A stretch of 64,000 bases of DNA from Solirubrobacteraceae bacterium (lineage in GTDB: Bacteria > Actinomycetota > Thermoleophilia > Solirubrobacterales > Solirubrobacteraceae). The stretch spans positions 1-64,000 of the forward strand of contig JASLDD010000113.1 in NCBI GenBank assembly GCA_030151725.1, read 5' to 3'. Below the pieces are notes generated by a model. The model saw only the letters and a list, made by a program, of their open reading frames with translations. It was not told the DNA's origin and did not search any database. Position numbers and translations under genes: made by a program. Shown one piece after another: positions 1 through 8,913 of this stretch; within the stretch, counting starts at the first letter, position 1, and each line of letters opens with the position of its first letter.

Positions 1-185
1 GGCTGGCATCTACCACCGCCAGTCTAGTGACCGTTGAGAGCGCAAGCAGTCTGGCTGGAGAAGCGATCTCCTCTGAGGGCGACTGCTCTTGCCCCTACAA
101 TTACGGGTCGCCGGGCGGATGGGTGCGCAACTCGTCCGCAGCGTGGGCGTTGGTATGACAGCACCCATTGTCACGTCGAGCTGCC

Positions 186-923
186 ATGAGACGGAATCTC
201 GCCATTGTCCCCGCGTTCAATGAGGTCGGCGCGATCGCGCCGACCGTCGCCGCGATCCACGAGGCGGCGCCCGACTTCGACGTGCTCGTCGTCGACGACG
301 GCTCCAGCGACGCCACCGGCGAGGCCGCCTCGCAGGCGGGCGCAGCGGTCCTGCGCATGCCCTTCAACCTGGGCATCGGCGGCGCCATGCAGGGCGGCTA
401 CATCTATGCCCTCGAGCGCGGCTATCAGGTGGCCGTCCAGGTCGACGGCGATGGCCAGCACGATCCCCGCCACATCCGCGACCTGCTCGACCGGCTGCAA
501 TCGGACCCCGAGCTCAACATGGTCACCGGCTCGCGCTTCCTCAACGACGACGAGCACGGCTACCGCTCCTCCGCCACCCGCCGCGTGGGTATCCGCGTGT
601 TCTCATGGGTCGTCTCGCTCATAACCGGCCAGCGCGTCACCGACCCCACGTCGGGATTTCGCATGACCAGCCGGCGCGGTATCGAGCTGTTCGCGCGCGA
701 CTATCCCCATGACTACCCCGAGGTAGAGGCGATCCTGCTGATGCACGCCCACCGCCTGCGCAGCTGCGAGATCCCCGTGCGCATGCGCCCCCGCCTCACA
801 GGCGAGTCGGTGATCTCCTCGAGCCAGTCCGTCTACTACATGGTCAAGGTGCTCCTGGCCGTGTTCGTCGGCCTCTTCCGCCGGCGGCCCACCCAGGAAA
901 CCCCGGCAGAGGCGACACGTTGA
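186..923 (+). CDS. GT2 family glycosyltransferase (polyprenyl-phosphate sugar synthase type)
   Basis: A GT-A fold enzyme of the dolichol-phosphate mannosyltransferase type, expected to load a sugar from an NDP donor onto a polyprenyl phosphate at the inner membrane face. VDDGS (about residues 36-40) and the metal-binding DGDGQHD (about 87-93) are both visible. The C-terminus (VYYMVKVLLAVFVGLF) is hydrophobic and could anchor it. I chose the ATG at 186; an in-frame TTG at 168 would add six residues. A TACAAT hexamer at 96-101 is a possible -10. The stop overlaps the next start (TTGA), and a GT2-DUF2304 pair is a common arrangement. Acceptor and sugar are not identifiable. The bases before this gene show no clear reading frame. 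Confidence 0.88.
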   Translation: MRRNLAIVPAFNEVGAIAPTVAAIHEAAPDFDVLVVDDGSSDATGEAASQAGAAVLRMPFNLGIGGAMQGGYIYALERGYQVAVQVDGDGQHDPRHIRDLLDRLQSDPELNMVTGSRFLNDDEHGYRSSATRRVGIRVFSWVVSLITGQRVTDPTSGFRMTSRRGIELFARDYPHDYPEVEAILLMHAHRLRSCEIPVRMRPRLTGESVISSSQSVYYMVKVLLAVFVGLFRRRPTQETPAEATR

Positions 924-1372
924 CCAAGGTGACCCTCCAGCGCGGCCTCGCCGTCGCGGTCACGCTCGCGCTGCTGCTGCTCGTCTTCGAGCTCGTGCGC
1001 CGCAAGCGCCTCTCCGAGCGCTACGCGATCCTGTGGCTGCTCGCCGCCACCACCCTGTTCGTGCTCGCGGCCTGGAAGGGCCTCTTGACCACGCTCTCAA
1101 ACGACGTGGGCATCTCCTATCCGCCCTCCGCGCTGTTCGCCGTGGCGATCGGCCTGATCGCGATGATCCTGCTGCACTTCTCCCTGGCGGTGTCGCGGCT
1201 GTCCGACCAGAACAAGATCCTCGCCCAGCGCCTGGCCCTGCTGCAACAGCGCATCGAGGAACGCGACGAGCCGCCGGGCGTGACGCTCGCTGACGACGAT
1301 CCGCAGCCGGCGCTCTCAGAGCACGAGCCGCCCGCGCCGCTCACCGCCGAAGAGCTCTCGCGCAGCCGCTGA
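920..1372 (+). CDS. DUF2304 domain membrane protein
   Basis: A 150-residue protein with three predicted membrane segments (about residues 8-25, 38-55 and 68-90) and then a polar, acidic, Pro/Glu-rich tail starting with a short coiled-coil-like stretch (NKILAQRLALLQQRIEER). Family DUF2304 usually sits directly downstream of dolichol-phosphate-type GT2 genes, and here the TTG start overlaps the stop of such a gene by four bases, so translational coupling is likely. Its biochemical role is not known; a membrane partner of the upstream glycosyltransferase is the natural guess. Confidence 0.85.
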   Translation: MTKVTLQRGLAVAVTLALLLLVFELVRRKRLSERYAILWLLAATTLFVLAAWKGLLTTLSNDVGISYPPSALFAVAIGLIAMILLHFSLAVSRLSDQNKILAQRLALLQQRIEERDEPPGVTLADDDPQPALSEHEPPAPLTAEELSRSR

Positions 1373-1377
1373 GCGCC

Positions 1378-2412
1378 TTGGCCGAGACTGGCTCCCAGGC
1401 GGTGGCTGTCGTGGTCGTGGCGCATCGGTCGGCCGCCCACCTCCCGGCGCTGTTCGAGGCGATCTCCGGTCAGCTGCGCGATCGCGATGAGCTGATCGTC
1501 GTGGATAACGCCTCGAGCGACGGCACGGCCGCGGTCGCCCGCGCGCTCGGTGAGGACGTGCGGGTCATCGAGACGGGAGCGAACCTCGGCTTCGCCGCCG
1601 GCTGTCATGTGGGGGCAGCGGCGAGCGTGGCGCCGCTGCTGCTGTTCTTGAACCCCGACTCCCGGCCCCAGGCGGGCTGCCTGGAGCTGCTGCGCGCCGG
1701 CGCGGACGCCCATCCCGAGTGGGGCGCCTGGCAGGCGGCCGTGATGCTCGACGACGGCAACGTCAACACCAGCGGCGGCGTCGTGCACTTCCTCGGCATC
1801 GGCTGGGCAGGGGATTGTGGGCGTCCGGCCGAGACGCTGCCTGCTGAGGACTCGGAGATCGCCTTCCCCTCCGGCGCGGCGATGGTCGTACGACGCACGA
1901 GCTGGGATCGCCTGCAGGGCCTCGATCGCGAGTACTTCATGTACGGCGAGGATCTCGACCTGGGCCTGCGGCTGTGGCTGAGCGGAGAGCGCGTCGGCCT
2001 GATCCCCGCCGCCCGCGTCATCCACAGCTACGAGTTCGACAAGGGGGCCGGCAAGTGGTTCTGGCTCGAGCGCAACCGCTGGCGAACGGTGCTCTCGGTC
2101 TACCCAGCCGCCGTGCTGGCGGCCGTGGCGCCCGCGCTGCTCGCGGCCGAGCTGGGCCTTCTGGCGATCGCAGCTCGGCAGGGCTGGCTCGGCCCCAAGC
2201 TGAGAGCGCAGGCGGCGAGCATCCGCTGGCTGCGAGGCACGCTCGCCCGACGCCGCGTAGTGCAGAGCAGCCGGGCCGTGAGCGCAGCCGAGTTCGCCGA
2301 CCACCTCACCTCATCTCTAGACAGTCCCTACCTGGGCGCCGCGTCCAGCCCGTGGATCACGCGCCCGCAGGCTCTCTACTGGCGCTTCGCGCGCGTGCTG
2401 CTGAGGCATTGA
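1378..2412 (+). CDS. GT2 family glycosyltransferase (rhamnosyltransferase-like)
   Basis: A 344-residue GT2 enzyme. The N-terminal nucleotide-binding part has VVDNASSDGT (about 41-50), the DxD-like site is LNPDS (about 91-95), and a later FMYGEDLDLGLRL motif is typical of the WcaA/rhamnosyltransferase branch. After the catalytic domain there is a hydrophobic segment (about 240-270) that could anchor it. It starts with TTG five bases after the DUF2304 stop and its TGA overlaps the next ATG, so it belongs to the 920-3557 operon. Donor is unknown; rhamnose or another deoxyhexose is only a family-based guess. Confidence 0.88.
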   Translation: MAETGSQAVAVVVVAHRSAAHLPALFEAISGQLRDRDELIVVDNASSDGTAAVARALGEDVRVIETGANLGFAAGCHVGAAASVAPLLLFLNPDSRPQAGCLELLRAGADAHPEWGAWQAAVMLDDGNVNTSGGVVHFLGIGWAGDCGRPAETLPAEDSEIAFPSGAAMVVRRTSWDRLQGLDREYFMYGEDLDLGLRLWLSGERVGLIPAARVIHSYEFDKGAGKWFWLERNRWRTVLSVYPAAVLAAVAPALLAAELGLLAIAARQGWLGPKLRAQAASIRWLRGTLARRRVVQSSRAVSAAEFADHLTSSLDSPYLGAASSPWITRPQALYWRFARVLLRH

Positions 2413-3557
2413 TGCGTGTCGGGCTCGACCTGCTCTACCTGATCCCCGGGGAGACCGGCGGCCGGGAGACCTATGCGCGCGAACTCGTGCCCCAGATGCT
2501 CGATCTCGCGCCCGAGCTCGAGCTCGTCGCGTTCCTGAACCGCGACGCCGGACCCGGCCTGGCCCGTGAGCTGGGCGAGCGGGTGCGCCCTGTGATCGTG
2601 CCCATCTCCGCGCGCAGCCGTGCGCAGTGGGCGGTCGGCGAGCTGGCGCTTGTCTCGCTGGCAGCGCGTCGCGCACGGGTCGAGCTGCTGCACTCGATGG
2701 CCAACTTTGCGCCCGCCCGCGGCGCCTTCCGGCGCGTGGTCACGATCCACGACCTACAGTACAAACTGCTCCCCGACATGCTCTCGCCGGTGGCGCGTGC
2801 GGCCACCCATGCCCTCGTCTCGCTCGCCGCGCGCGGCGCCGACCGGATCATCGCCGTCTCGGCCGCCGGCGGCGAGGAGATCGTCAGCGGCCTGGGAGTC
2901 GAGCGCGGGCGCATCGACGTGGTCGCAAACGGCATGCGCCCGGCTCCTGCCGAGGTGAGCACGAGCGGCGTGCGCGAGCGCTACGGCCTCGGGAAGGGTC
3001 CGGTGGCGCTGACGGTGGCAACGAACCTGCCCCACAAGAACCTGCCGATCCTGTTCGAGGCCCTCGCGCTGATCGCGCCCGAGGGCCGTCCGCTGCTGGC
3101 GATCGCCGGGCACGGCACCGACGACGGCTCCCTACGCGCGGCCGCCGAGGCCTGCGGCGTGGCCGGTCACGTGCGCCTGCTCGGCCCCCTCTCCACCGCC
3201 GAGCTCGACTCGCTATACGCGCTGGCCGGCTGCCTGGTGCTACCAACGCTTCACGAGGGCTTTGGCCTGCCCGTGATCGAGGCGATGGCACGCTCGCTGC
3301 CGGTTGCCTGCTCGGACATCCCCGCGCTGCGCGAGGTCGGGGGCGATGCGGCCCTCTACTTCGACCCGCGCGCGCCCGAGCAGATCGCCGCGCGTCTCGG
3401 CGAGATTCTGAATGACACGCAGCTCGCTGCTCGCCTGCGCGACCTGGGAGGCGTCCGCGCCCAAGCCTTCAGCTGGAGCGCCGCCGCCGAAGGCACGCTC
3501 GCCTGCTATCGCCGCGCGCTCAGCCCCCGCGCGGGCGGCGCACCAACACGTCGATGA
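2412..3557 (+). CDS. GT4 family glycosyltransferase
   Basis: A GT-B fold retaining glycosyltransferase of 381 residues. The N-terminal glycine-rich loop (ETGGRETYARELV) binds acceptor and phosphate; the C-terminal half has HKNLPILFEAL and the E-x7-E site in HEGFGLPVIEAMA (about residue 282 on), the donor-binding signature of family 4. I start it at the ATG at 2412, whose A is also the last base of the upstream TGA; the open frame extends further upstream but only as a shadow of the previous gene. The last 38 bases overlap the 3' end of the convergent flippase gene. Probable role: one sugar transfer in a surface glycan. Confidence 0.9.
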   Translation: MRVGLDLLYLIPGETGGRETYARELVPQMLDLAPELELVAFLNRDAGPGLARELGERVRPVIVPISARSRAQWAVGELALVSLAARRARVELLHSMANFAPARGAFRRVVTIHDLQYKLLPDMLSPVARAATHALVSLAARGADRIIAVSAAGGEEIVSGLGVERGRIDVVANGMRPAPAEVSTSGVRERYGLGKGPVALTVATNLPHKNLPILFEALALIAPEGRPLLAIAGHGTDDGSLRAAAEACGVAGHVRLLGPLSTAELDSLYALAGCLVLPTLHEGFGLPVIEAMARSLPVACSDIPALREVGGDAALYFDPRAPEQIAARLGEILNDTQLAARLRDLGGVRAQAFSWSAAAEGTLACYRRALSPRAGGAPTRR

Positions 3558-5007
3558 GCTCGTCGGGGAAGACCCGCAGGAGTGCCAGCAGACCCAGGAA
3601 GATCACTGAGGACAGCGCCCACAGAACGATGCTGGGCAGCGAGATCAAAAGCACGCTCAACGCGGCCCCGGCGGCGAGCCCGACGCGGAGGAACGAAGAG
3701 ATCCCCGGGCGCAGGTGGCGATGGTGCCCGAGCAGCGAGAACATGTAGCCGCCGGCCACCAGCGCCTCGGAGATGACGGCCGCCAACGAGGCGCCTTCGG
3801 CTCCCATGCTTCCCACGAGCGCGGCCGACAGCCCTACCGAGATCACGAGCCCCGCGAGCGTCACGCGCAGCAGCGCGCCGTGCATCCGCAGCGACAGCAG
3901 CGTGTAGCTCCACGTTGTGCCCAGGAACCCGCCGAGCAACGCCAGCGCCTGCAGGCGCAGCACGGGGACCGCCGGGCCAAAGCCCTTGCCGCCGATCACT
4001 TCGATGATGAACGGCGCCGCCACCACCAGGCTCAGCGCGATGTAGGCGCCCACGATCAGCACCGTGTCGCTGACCCGGCTGACGGCGTAGCGCAGGCGCT
4101 CGTGATCGTCGCGCCCCGCACGCGCGAAAATGGGGAAGGCCGAGCTTGCGATTAGCCCCGAGGTCCCGCCGATCACCTCCACGATCTTGAAGGCCGTCGA
4201 GTAGTAGCCCGTCTGATCGCTGTTCGAGATCTCAGACACCGCCAGCAGGCCAACGCGCGGGTAGAGGATCCCGACCATCACGGCCGCCGAGTAGGGAAGC
4301 GTGTCGCGCACGAGCGCACGCCAGCGATCGAGATCGAAGCGCGGCAACATCGAGACGCGCCCGTGCAGGTAGACGATCGATGCGATTAGCGCGGCCGCGG
4401 AGGAGGCGACGCTCACGAAGAAGAACGCGAACAGCTTCGCGCTGAACAGCACCAGAAGCACCGTCCCCGCGGCCACCACCACGGTGTTGATCAGTTCGAA
4501 GATCGACGAGATCCCCCAGTTCAGCTGGGCGGTCAGCGAGATCGAGTAGGTCTGCTGGACGTTCAGCAGGATCAGCCCCGCCCCCGACACGAGCATCCCG
4601 GCGACGACCACGCGGGGGTAGTCGCCGAGGACCATCAGCGGCGTCGCTATCGCGAGGCCCACGAGTGTCAACACAGTCCGCAGCCCCAGCAGGTTGGCTA
4701 GCAGGCCGCGGCGCTCGGAGGGGCTCGCCAGCGAGTATTCGCGGGTCCCGATGCCGCTCAGCCCAAGCTCGGTGACGCCGGCCACGATCGTCACGACGGT
4801 CGAGGCGGTGACGAAGCGGCCGAAGTCGGCCACGCCCAGGTGACGGGTCATCAGCGGGACGGTCGCCCCCGTGAGGACGATCGTGGCGGCGTAGGCGGCG
4901 GTCCTGATGGCGCCGCCACGGATCACCTTGGCGCCCGCCTCCGGGCGATCGAGGACGTCGACGGGTTGAGCGCTCTCCCCCTCGCCGGTCGCTGATCCCG
5001 AGCTCAT
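3520..5007 (-). CDS. Wzx/MATE-type polysaccharide flippase
   Basis: A 495-residue integral membrane protein with roughly 12-14 hydrophobic helices from about residue 30 to the end, and the start (GGAIRTAAYAATIVLTGATVPLMTRH in outline) typical of the polysaccharide transport branch of the MOP superfamily. Such proteins flip undecaprenyl-diphosphate-linked oligosaccharides across the membrane. It is convergent with, and overlaps, the upstream GT4 gene. A second protein of the same family lies at 38036-39541 and an ABC exporter at 19106-21294, so the locus carries parts for more than one export route. Confidence 0.88.
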   Translation of the reverse strand: MSSGSATGEGESAQPVDVLDRPEAGAKVIRGGAIRTAAYAATIVLTGATVPLMTRHLGVADFGRFVTASTVVTIVAGVTELGLSGIGTREYSLASPSERRGLLANLLGLRTVLTLVGLAIATPLMVLGDYPRVVVAGMLVSGAGLILLNVQQTYSISLTAQLNWGISSIFELINTVVVAAGTVLLVLFSAKLFAFFFVSVASSAAALIASIVYLHGRVSMLPRFDLDRWRALVRDTLPYSAAVMVGILYPRVGLLAVSEISNSDQTGYYSTAFKIVEVIGGTSGLIASSAFPIFARAGRDDHERLRYAVSRVSDTVLIVGAYIALSLVVAAPFIIEVIGGKGFGPAVPVLRLQALALLGGFLGTTWSYTLLSLRMHGALLRVTLAGLVISVGLSAALVGSMGAEGASLAAVISEALVAGGYMFSLLGHHRHLRPGISSFLRVGLAAGAALSVLLISLPSIVLWALSSVIFLGLLALLRVFPDELIDVLVRRPRGG

Positions 5008-5055
5008 CTGCGCAGGTACGTTACGCAGCCGTGGGGATGCGGGAAGACGGCGCGC

Positions 5056-6177
5056 TCACAGGAACGCGGCAAGCTCACGGCCGTCGGGCGCCTGCAGCTC
5101 GAGCGCGCGCAGCAGGCGCTCGGCCACCTGCGGCCACGTGTAGAGCAGCGCCCGCTCAGCTGCCGCCGCGCCCATGCGACGAGCCGTCTCGGCGTCGCAC
5201 AGCTCGAGCATCGCCCGGTAGAGGCCCTCCTCGTCGCCGGGGTCGACAATCAGGCCCCCGTCGGCGCCGATGATGTCCCGCGGGCCGCCCACGCTGGTGC
5301 CGATGCTGGGAATGCCCGCAGAGGCCGCCTCGATGTGGACGATGCCGAAGGGCTCCACCGTCGATGGCATGACCAGGCAGGTCGCCTTGGCGAACAGCTC
5401 GGAGATCGCGCGGCGTCCCTCGGGGTCTGCATGGGAGAGCACGCCGTGAAATTGCACGCCCGCCTGCTCGAGTCGCGGATGCGCGCCGACGACGTCCAGA
5501 CCCACGTCGGGGCGCTCCTCGCGAAGGCGGCCAAAAGCCTTGAGCAACACCGGACCTCCCTTGCGCTCCCAATCGATCCCTATGAAGAGGAAGCGCGGCG
5601 GCGCCCAGCTGCGAGCGCCCTGCGCCTCGATGCGGTGGTTGGCGCCGAGGCCCACCACCGCCGTGTGCGAACCCTGGAGGTTGTAGTCGCGCTGCAGCGA
5701 GTCGGCCGCCCAGTGGCTTGCGACCGCGCAGCGGCGGGCGCCCGCGTAGATCTGCGCGCGGCGACGCTCCCACCCCTCCATTGCACCGGGGGACATGCGT
5801 CCGAACACAGGATGCACGCCAACCGACTGGCGCACGGTCATGTCCTCGAGGGTCACGTAGGGGATGGCTGGGGGAACCTGGAAGGTGCTGCCCACCTGAA
5901 CGACGCCGTCGAGCTCCAGCCCGCGCAGGCGTTTGCGCAGCAGAGCGCTGCGGACGCGAACCGTGAGCGCCGCGCTTTCGGCATCGAAGCGGTTGCGCGT
6001 GCGCGCCGCGCCGGCCACGAGCAGCGCCTCGTCCAGGCCGGGGGGGAGCTTCAGATCGATCGCGTGGGTGCGAACGCCGAGATCGCGCAGGGCAGTAAGG
6101 ACCCCGGCGGTGGTGCCCGACCAGGTGGTTGGCGAAGCCGGATCGCCCACGGTGACGAGGGCCAGCGAAGGGCTCAC
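5056..6177 (-). CDS. GT4 family glycosyltransferase
   Basis: A 373-residue GT-B enzyme. The donor-binding C-terminal domain is clear: FLFIGIDWERKGG (about 190) and the E-x7-E motif in VEPFGIVHIEAASAG (about 290). It begins with GTG at 6177, overlapping the stop of the upstream GT2 gene by four bases (GTGA), so it is the third gene of a minus-strand operon running 7975 to 5056. The N-terminal half is less typical and lacks the usual GGxE loop at the start (it has a TTAGVLTALRDLG stretch instead). Substrate unknown. Confidence 0.86.
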   Translation of the reverse strand: MSPSLALVTVGDPASPTTWSGTTAGVLTALRDLGVRTHAIDLKLPPGLDEALLVAGAARTRNRFDAESAALTVRVRSALLRKRLRGLELDGVVQVGSTFQVPPAIPYVTLEDMTVRQSVGVHPVFGRMSPGAMEGWERRRAQIYAGARRCAVASHWAADSLQRDYNLQGSHTAVVGLGANHRIEAQGARSWAPPRFLFIGIDWERKGGPVLLKAFGRLREERPDVGLDVVGAHPRLEQAGVQFHGVLSHADPEGRRAISELFAKATCLVMPSTVEPFGIVHIEAASAGIPSIGTSVGGPRDIIGADGGLIVDPGDEEGLYRAMLELCDAETARRMGAAAAERALLYTWPQVAERLLRALELQAPDGRELAAFL

Positions 6178-7058
6178 GCCTCGTCGGGGAAGCCCAAGTA
6201 CAGGTACTTGGCGACGTAGAGCTGCTGCATGGAGGCGTACAGCGCGGCGTTCAGCGCCATCGAGACGTTCCTGCGCGGGGTCAGCTCGTCGCGATGTTTG
6301 TAGAGATCAAGTACGAACACGGCAGGGGCATACAGCCAGAACAGAAGCGGCGAGAGGCGGTTGAGAAGCCGGCGGCGGGGCGGCCACTCGGTGGGGCCCT
6401 GCCAGTTGAACGTCGGCAGCTCGCTGTAGTCGGAGAGGTACTCGCGCGCGCTGACCTGGGCCCACGCCCGCCACTTGGTGAAGGTCGTGCGCAGCGTCCA
6501 GTTGTTGTACTCGGGCCTGTGCTCGAGGTGATAGTCGACATCGAGAACCGGCTCATCAACGTGGATCGTGAGGTGCAGGTTGCCGACCGCATGCAGCGCC
6601 GAGCGGCGGTAGAGCTGCAGCTTGCGCCAGCTCTTCTCCGGGCTCGACACGTACCTGCGCCCATCCCAAAAGGGCCACAGAAGGCGGTAGCCGTTGACGT
6701 CGGGGTCGCGGACGAGCTCGTGCAGATGCTCGCGCAACCCGGTCGAGAGGAACTCGTCGGCGTCCACCCCCAGGATCCACTCGCTGCGCGCCTGCGAGAA
6801 GGCGAACACCTTGGAGGCGTCGGCGTGGCCGCGCAGGGGCTGCACGAAGATCCTGCACCCGTAGCGCGCGGCGATCTCGAGCGTACGGTCGGTGCACTCG
6901 CCGTCGTGCACGAACACGATCTCATCGACGAGGTCGGCGAAGCTCGCCAGGCAGCGGTCGATCAGCCGCTCCTCGTTGCGCGCCACCACGCACCCCGAGA
7001 TCGTGGGACGCGCCTCGGGTGCGCTCGCTGGCGCGGCTGCGGCTTCGGCGCTGCTCAC
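6174..7058 (-). CDS. GT2 family glycosyltransferase (WaaE/KdtX-like)
   Basis: A 294-residue GT2 enzyme of the LPS-core WaaE-like type. ISGCVVARNEE at the N-terminus, VHDGECTDRT (about 50-59) and the metal site VDADEF (about 98-103) are present. The C-terminus carries the family-typical NWQGP/WPPRRRLLNRLSP stretch and a hydrophobic helix. I start it at GTG 7058, which overlaps the upstream stop (GTGA); the open frame continues upstream only as shadow. It is a close paralogue of the gene at 7055-7975, with long near-identical stretches in the C-terminal third, so the two look like a tandem duplication. Confidence 0.87.
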   Translation of the reverse strand: MSSAEAAAAPASAPEARPTISGCVVARNEERLIDRCLASFADLVDEIVFVHDGECTDRTLEIAARYGCRIFVQPLRGHADASKVFAFSQARSEWILGVDADEFLSTGLREHLHELVRDPDVNGYRLLWPFWDGRRYVSSPEKSWRKLQLYRRSALHAVGNLHLTIHVDEPVLDVDYHLEHRPEYNNWTLRTTFTKWRAWAQVSAREYLSDYSELPTFNWQGPTEWPPRRRLLNRLSPLLFWLYAPAVFVLDLYKHRDELTPRRNVSMALNAALYASMQQLYVAKYLYLGFPDEA

Positions 7059-7975
7059 TCCCCCGCCTTCGCGCCGGGCCGGGGCGTCTGGGCCGCGGCC
7101 GACTCCTCGCCGCCGAAGTACATGAGCTTCGCGACGTAGAACTGCACCATCCCACCGTAGAGGCCCTGGTAGAGGGACATGCGCAGGTTCTCCGGGAGCC
7201 TGTAGACGTCGCGCTCGCGCCACAGGTTCACGAGGAACACGATCGGCACGTAGGGCACGAACAGCAGCGGCGAGAGCTTGTTCAGGAGGCGCCTGCGCGG
7301 CGGCCAGTCCTGGGTGCCCTGCCAGTTGAACTTGGGCAGTTGGGCGAACGGGGTGAGGAATTCGCGGGCGTTGATCTTTGCCCAGCGGCGCCACTTGGTG
7401 AGCACGGTGCGCAGCGCGAAGTTGTTGTACTGCGGGCGGTGCTCGAGGTGCAGGTCCAGTCGGCGCACCGGCGGGTCGACGACCTCGGCGCCGTGGACGA
7501 TGCCCACCAGATGCGTGCAGCGCTTGCGAAAGAGAGCGAGCTTGTAGGGCCCGTTCTCGGTGATGTAGCGCTGCCCGTCCCACATCCGCCACAGGAACTC
7601 ATAGCCGTTGACCTCCTCGTCGGCCACGAGCGTGCGCACCTGCTCGCGCATCGGCTCGGACAGGAACTCATCGCCGTGGATCGACAGCAGCCACTCCCCG
7701 CGCGCCTGCTCGAAGGCGAAGACCACGATCGCCTCCGCATGGCCGACCAGCGGGCGCACGAACACGCGCGCGCCGTAGCGTTCGGCGATCTCGACGGTGC
7801 GGTCCTCGCACTCGCCGTCGTGGACGAGCACGATCTCATCGACCACGCCCTCGAGGCTCTTCAGGCAACGCTCGATCACCGCCTCCTCGTGGCGCACGGG
7901 AAGGCAGGCGGAGATCGATCTGGGCCCCAGGAAGATCCTCTCGGCAGGCTGAGCGGCGGTCTCGACAGACTCCAT
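7055..7975 (-). CDS. GT2 family glycosyltransferase paralogue with altered DxD
   Basis: A 306-residue paralogue of the next gene downstream, sharing VHDGECEDRT (about 51-60), the YNN..LRT..TKW core and the WPPRRRLLNKLSP stretch. At the metal-binding position it reads SIHGDEF where the sister gene has GVDADEF, so the first aspartate of the DxD is a histidine. The protein may be inactive, use another metal ligand, or partner with its sister. I start it at the ATG at 7975; an in-frame GTG a few codons upstream is possible. It is the first gene of the minus-strand trio and is divergent from the gene at 8039. Confidence 0.83.
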   Translation of the reverse strand: MESVETAAQPAERIFLGPRSISACLPVRHEEAVIERCLKSLEGVVDEIVLVHDGECEDRTVEIAERYGARVFVRPLVGHAEAIVVFAFEQARGEWLLSIHGDEFLSEPMREQVRTLVADEEVNGYEFLWRMWDGQRYITENGPYKLALFRKRCTHLVGIVHGAEVVDPPVRRLDLHLEHRPQYNNFALRTVLTKWRRWAKINAREFLTPFAQLPKFNWQGTQDWPPRRRLLNKLSPLLFVPYVPIVFLVNLWRERDVYRLPENLRMSLYQGLYGGMVQFYVAKLMYFGGEESAAAQTPRPGAKAGE

Positions 7976-8038
7976 CGGCGCCACGATAGTGGGTCTCCTG
8001 TGCGACGCACTCCGCCCCCCTGCTGGAATCATTGGGCC

Positions 8039-8899
8039 GTGAGCGAAACCATCGAGCCAGCCGTCGACCTCCTCGTCAACACCTTCGAGCGGACCTACCG
8101 GCAGGCACTGGAGCCCGCCACGTTCGCCGATCTCGATCAGACCAACGCCCACTCCTTCGCCCGGCGCGTGATCCTCATCAACAACGTCGAAGATCCCGAG
8201 GACGCCCGCCGGCGGGCCTCCCGTCTGCTCGACGACGGGGCGATCGACGAGTTCCACTTCGTGGCCGACCACCTCGACCGGGCCTTGGAGGTGGCGGACC
8301 TGCGGCGCGATGAGCTGGAACCGCTGCTGCACTACAGCGACGGGCCGCTCGTCGCTGCGAGCCTGCCCGGGAGCCCGTGGATGCTCTATTGGGATCCCGA
8401 GGCCCGGCTGCTCGAGTCCTTCGACTGGATCGCGCCGGCGCTCGAGCTGATGCAACGGGATCCGCGTGTGATGATCGCCAACCCGAGCTGGGAGGCGCCG
8501 AACACGGCCGGCCGGCGGCCTGGGGTCGAGCGCGAGACGATCGAGGAGCAGGAGGGCTTCGCGCTCGGCGACGGTTTCAGTGACCAGGTCTTCCTTGCGG
8601 CGCGCTCAGAGCTCGCGGCGCCCGTCTACCGCCAGCGCTGTATCTCGCTGATCTCCTACCCAGGCGCCCACAAGGCCAACGTGTTCGAGGCGCGCCTGGC
8701 CGCCCACATGCGCCATCACGGGCGCCTGCGCGCGACCTCCCTGCACGCCACATACGCGACCGACAGCTCCGGCGGCAGCTCCTCCTATCCGCCGAGCGGC
8801 GTTATGCAGAGGACGCGCTTCGTGCGCAACGCGTTGGCGCTCCGCGCTCTCGGCGCCTCGCCCTGGCGCCCGCGCTGCCTGCGGCACACCTGGCTCTGA
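8039..8899 (+). CDS. Hypothetical protein, possibly a divergent GT-A glycosyltransferase
   Basis: A 286-residue soluble protein I cannot assign with certainty. It starts with GTG at 8039, which cuts off a long upstream shadow frame. Suggestive points: a central LPGSPWMLYWDPEARLLE segment with an acidic WDPE where GT-A enzymes keep their metal site, a later FALGDGFSDQVFLA stretch, and an F-E-A-R-L-AAHMRHH region resembling acceptor-side residues in minor GT families. There is no signal peptide or membrane helix. It lies between glycosyltransferase genes, only 14 bases before the next GT2, so a role in the same glycan is likely. Confidence 0.7.
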   Translation: MSETIEPAVDLLVNTFERTYRQALEPATFADLDQTNAHSFARRVILINNVEDPEDARRRASRLLDDGAIDEFHFVADHLDRALEVADLRRDELEPLLHYSDGPLVAASLPGSPWMLYWDPEARLLESFDWIAPALELMQRDPRVMIANPSWEAPNTAGRRPGVERETIEEQEGFALGDGFSDQVFLAARSELAAPVYRQRCISLISYPGAHKANVFEARLAAHMRHHGRLRATSLHATYATDSSGGSSSYPPSGVMQRTRFVRNALALRALGASPWRPRCLRHTWL

Positions 8900-8913
8900 G
8901 GCATGATGCGCCG

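Noticed and set aside
1117..2304. Long minus-strand frame opposite the first GT2 genes
   Set aside because: Low-complexity composition and opposite clear GT2 and DUF2304 genes.
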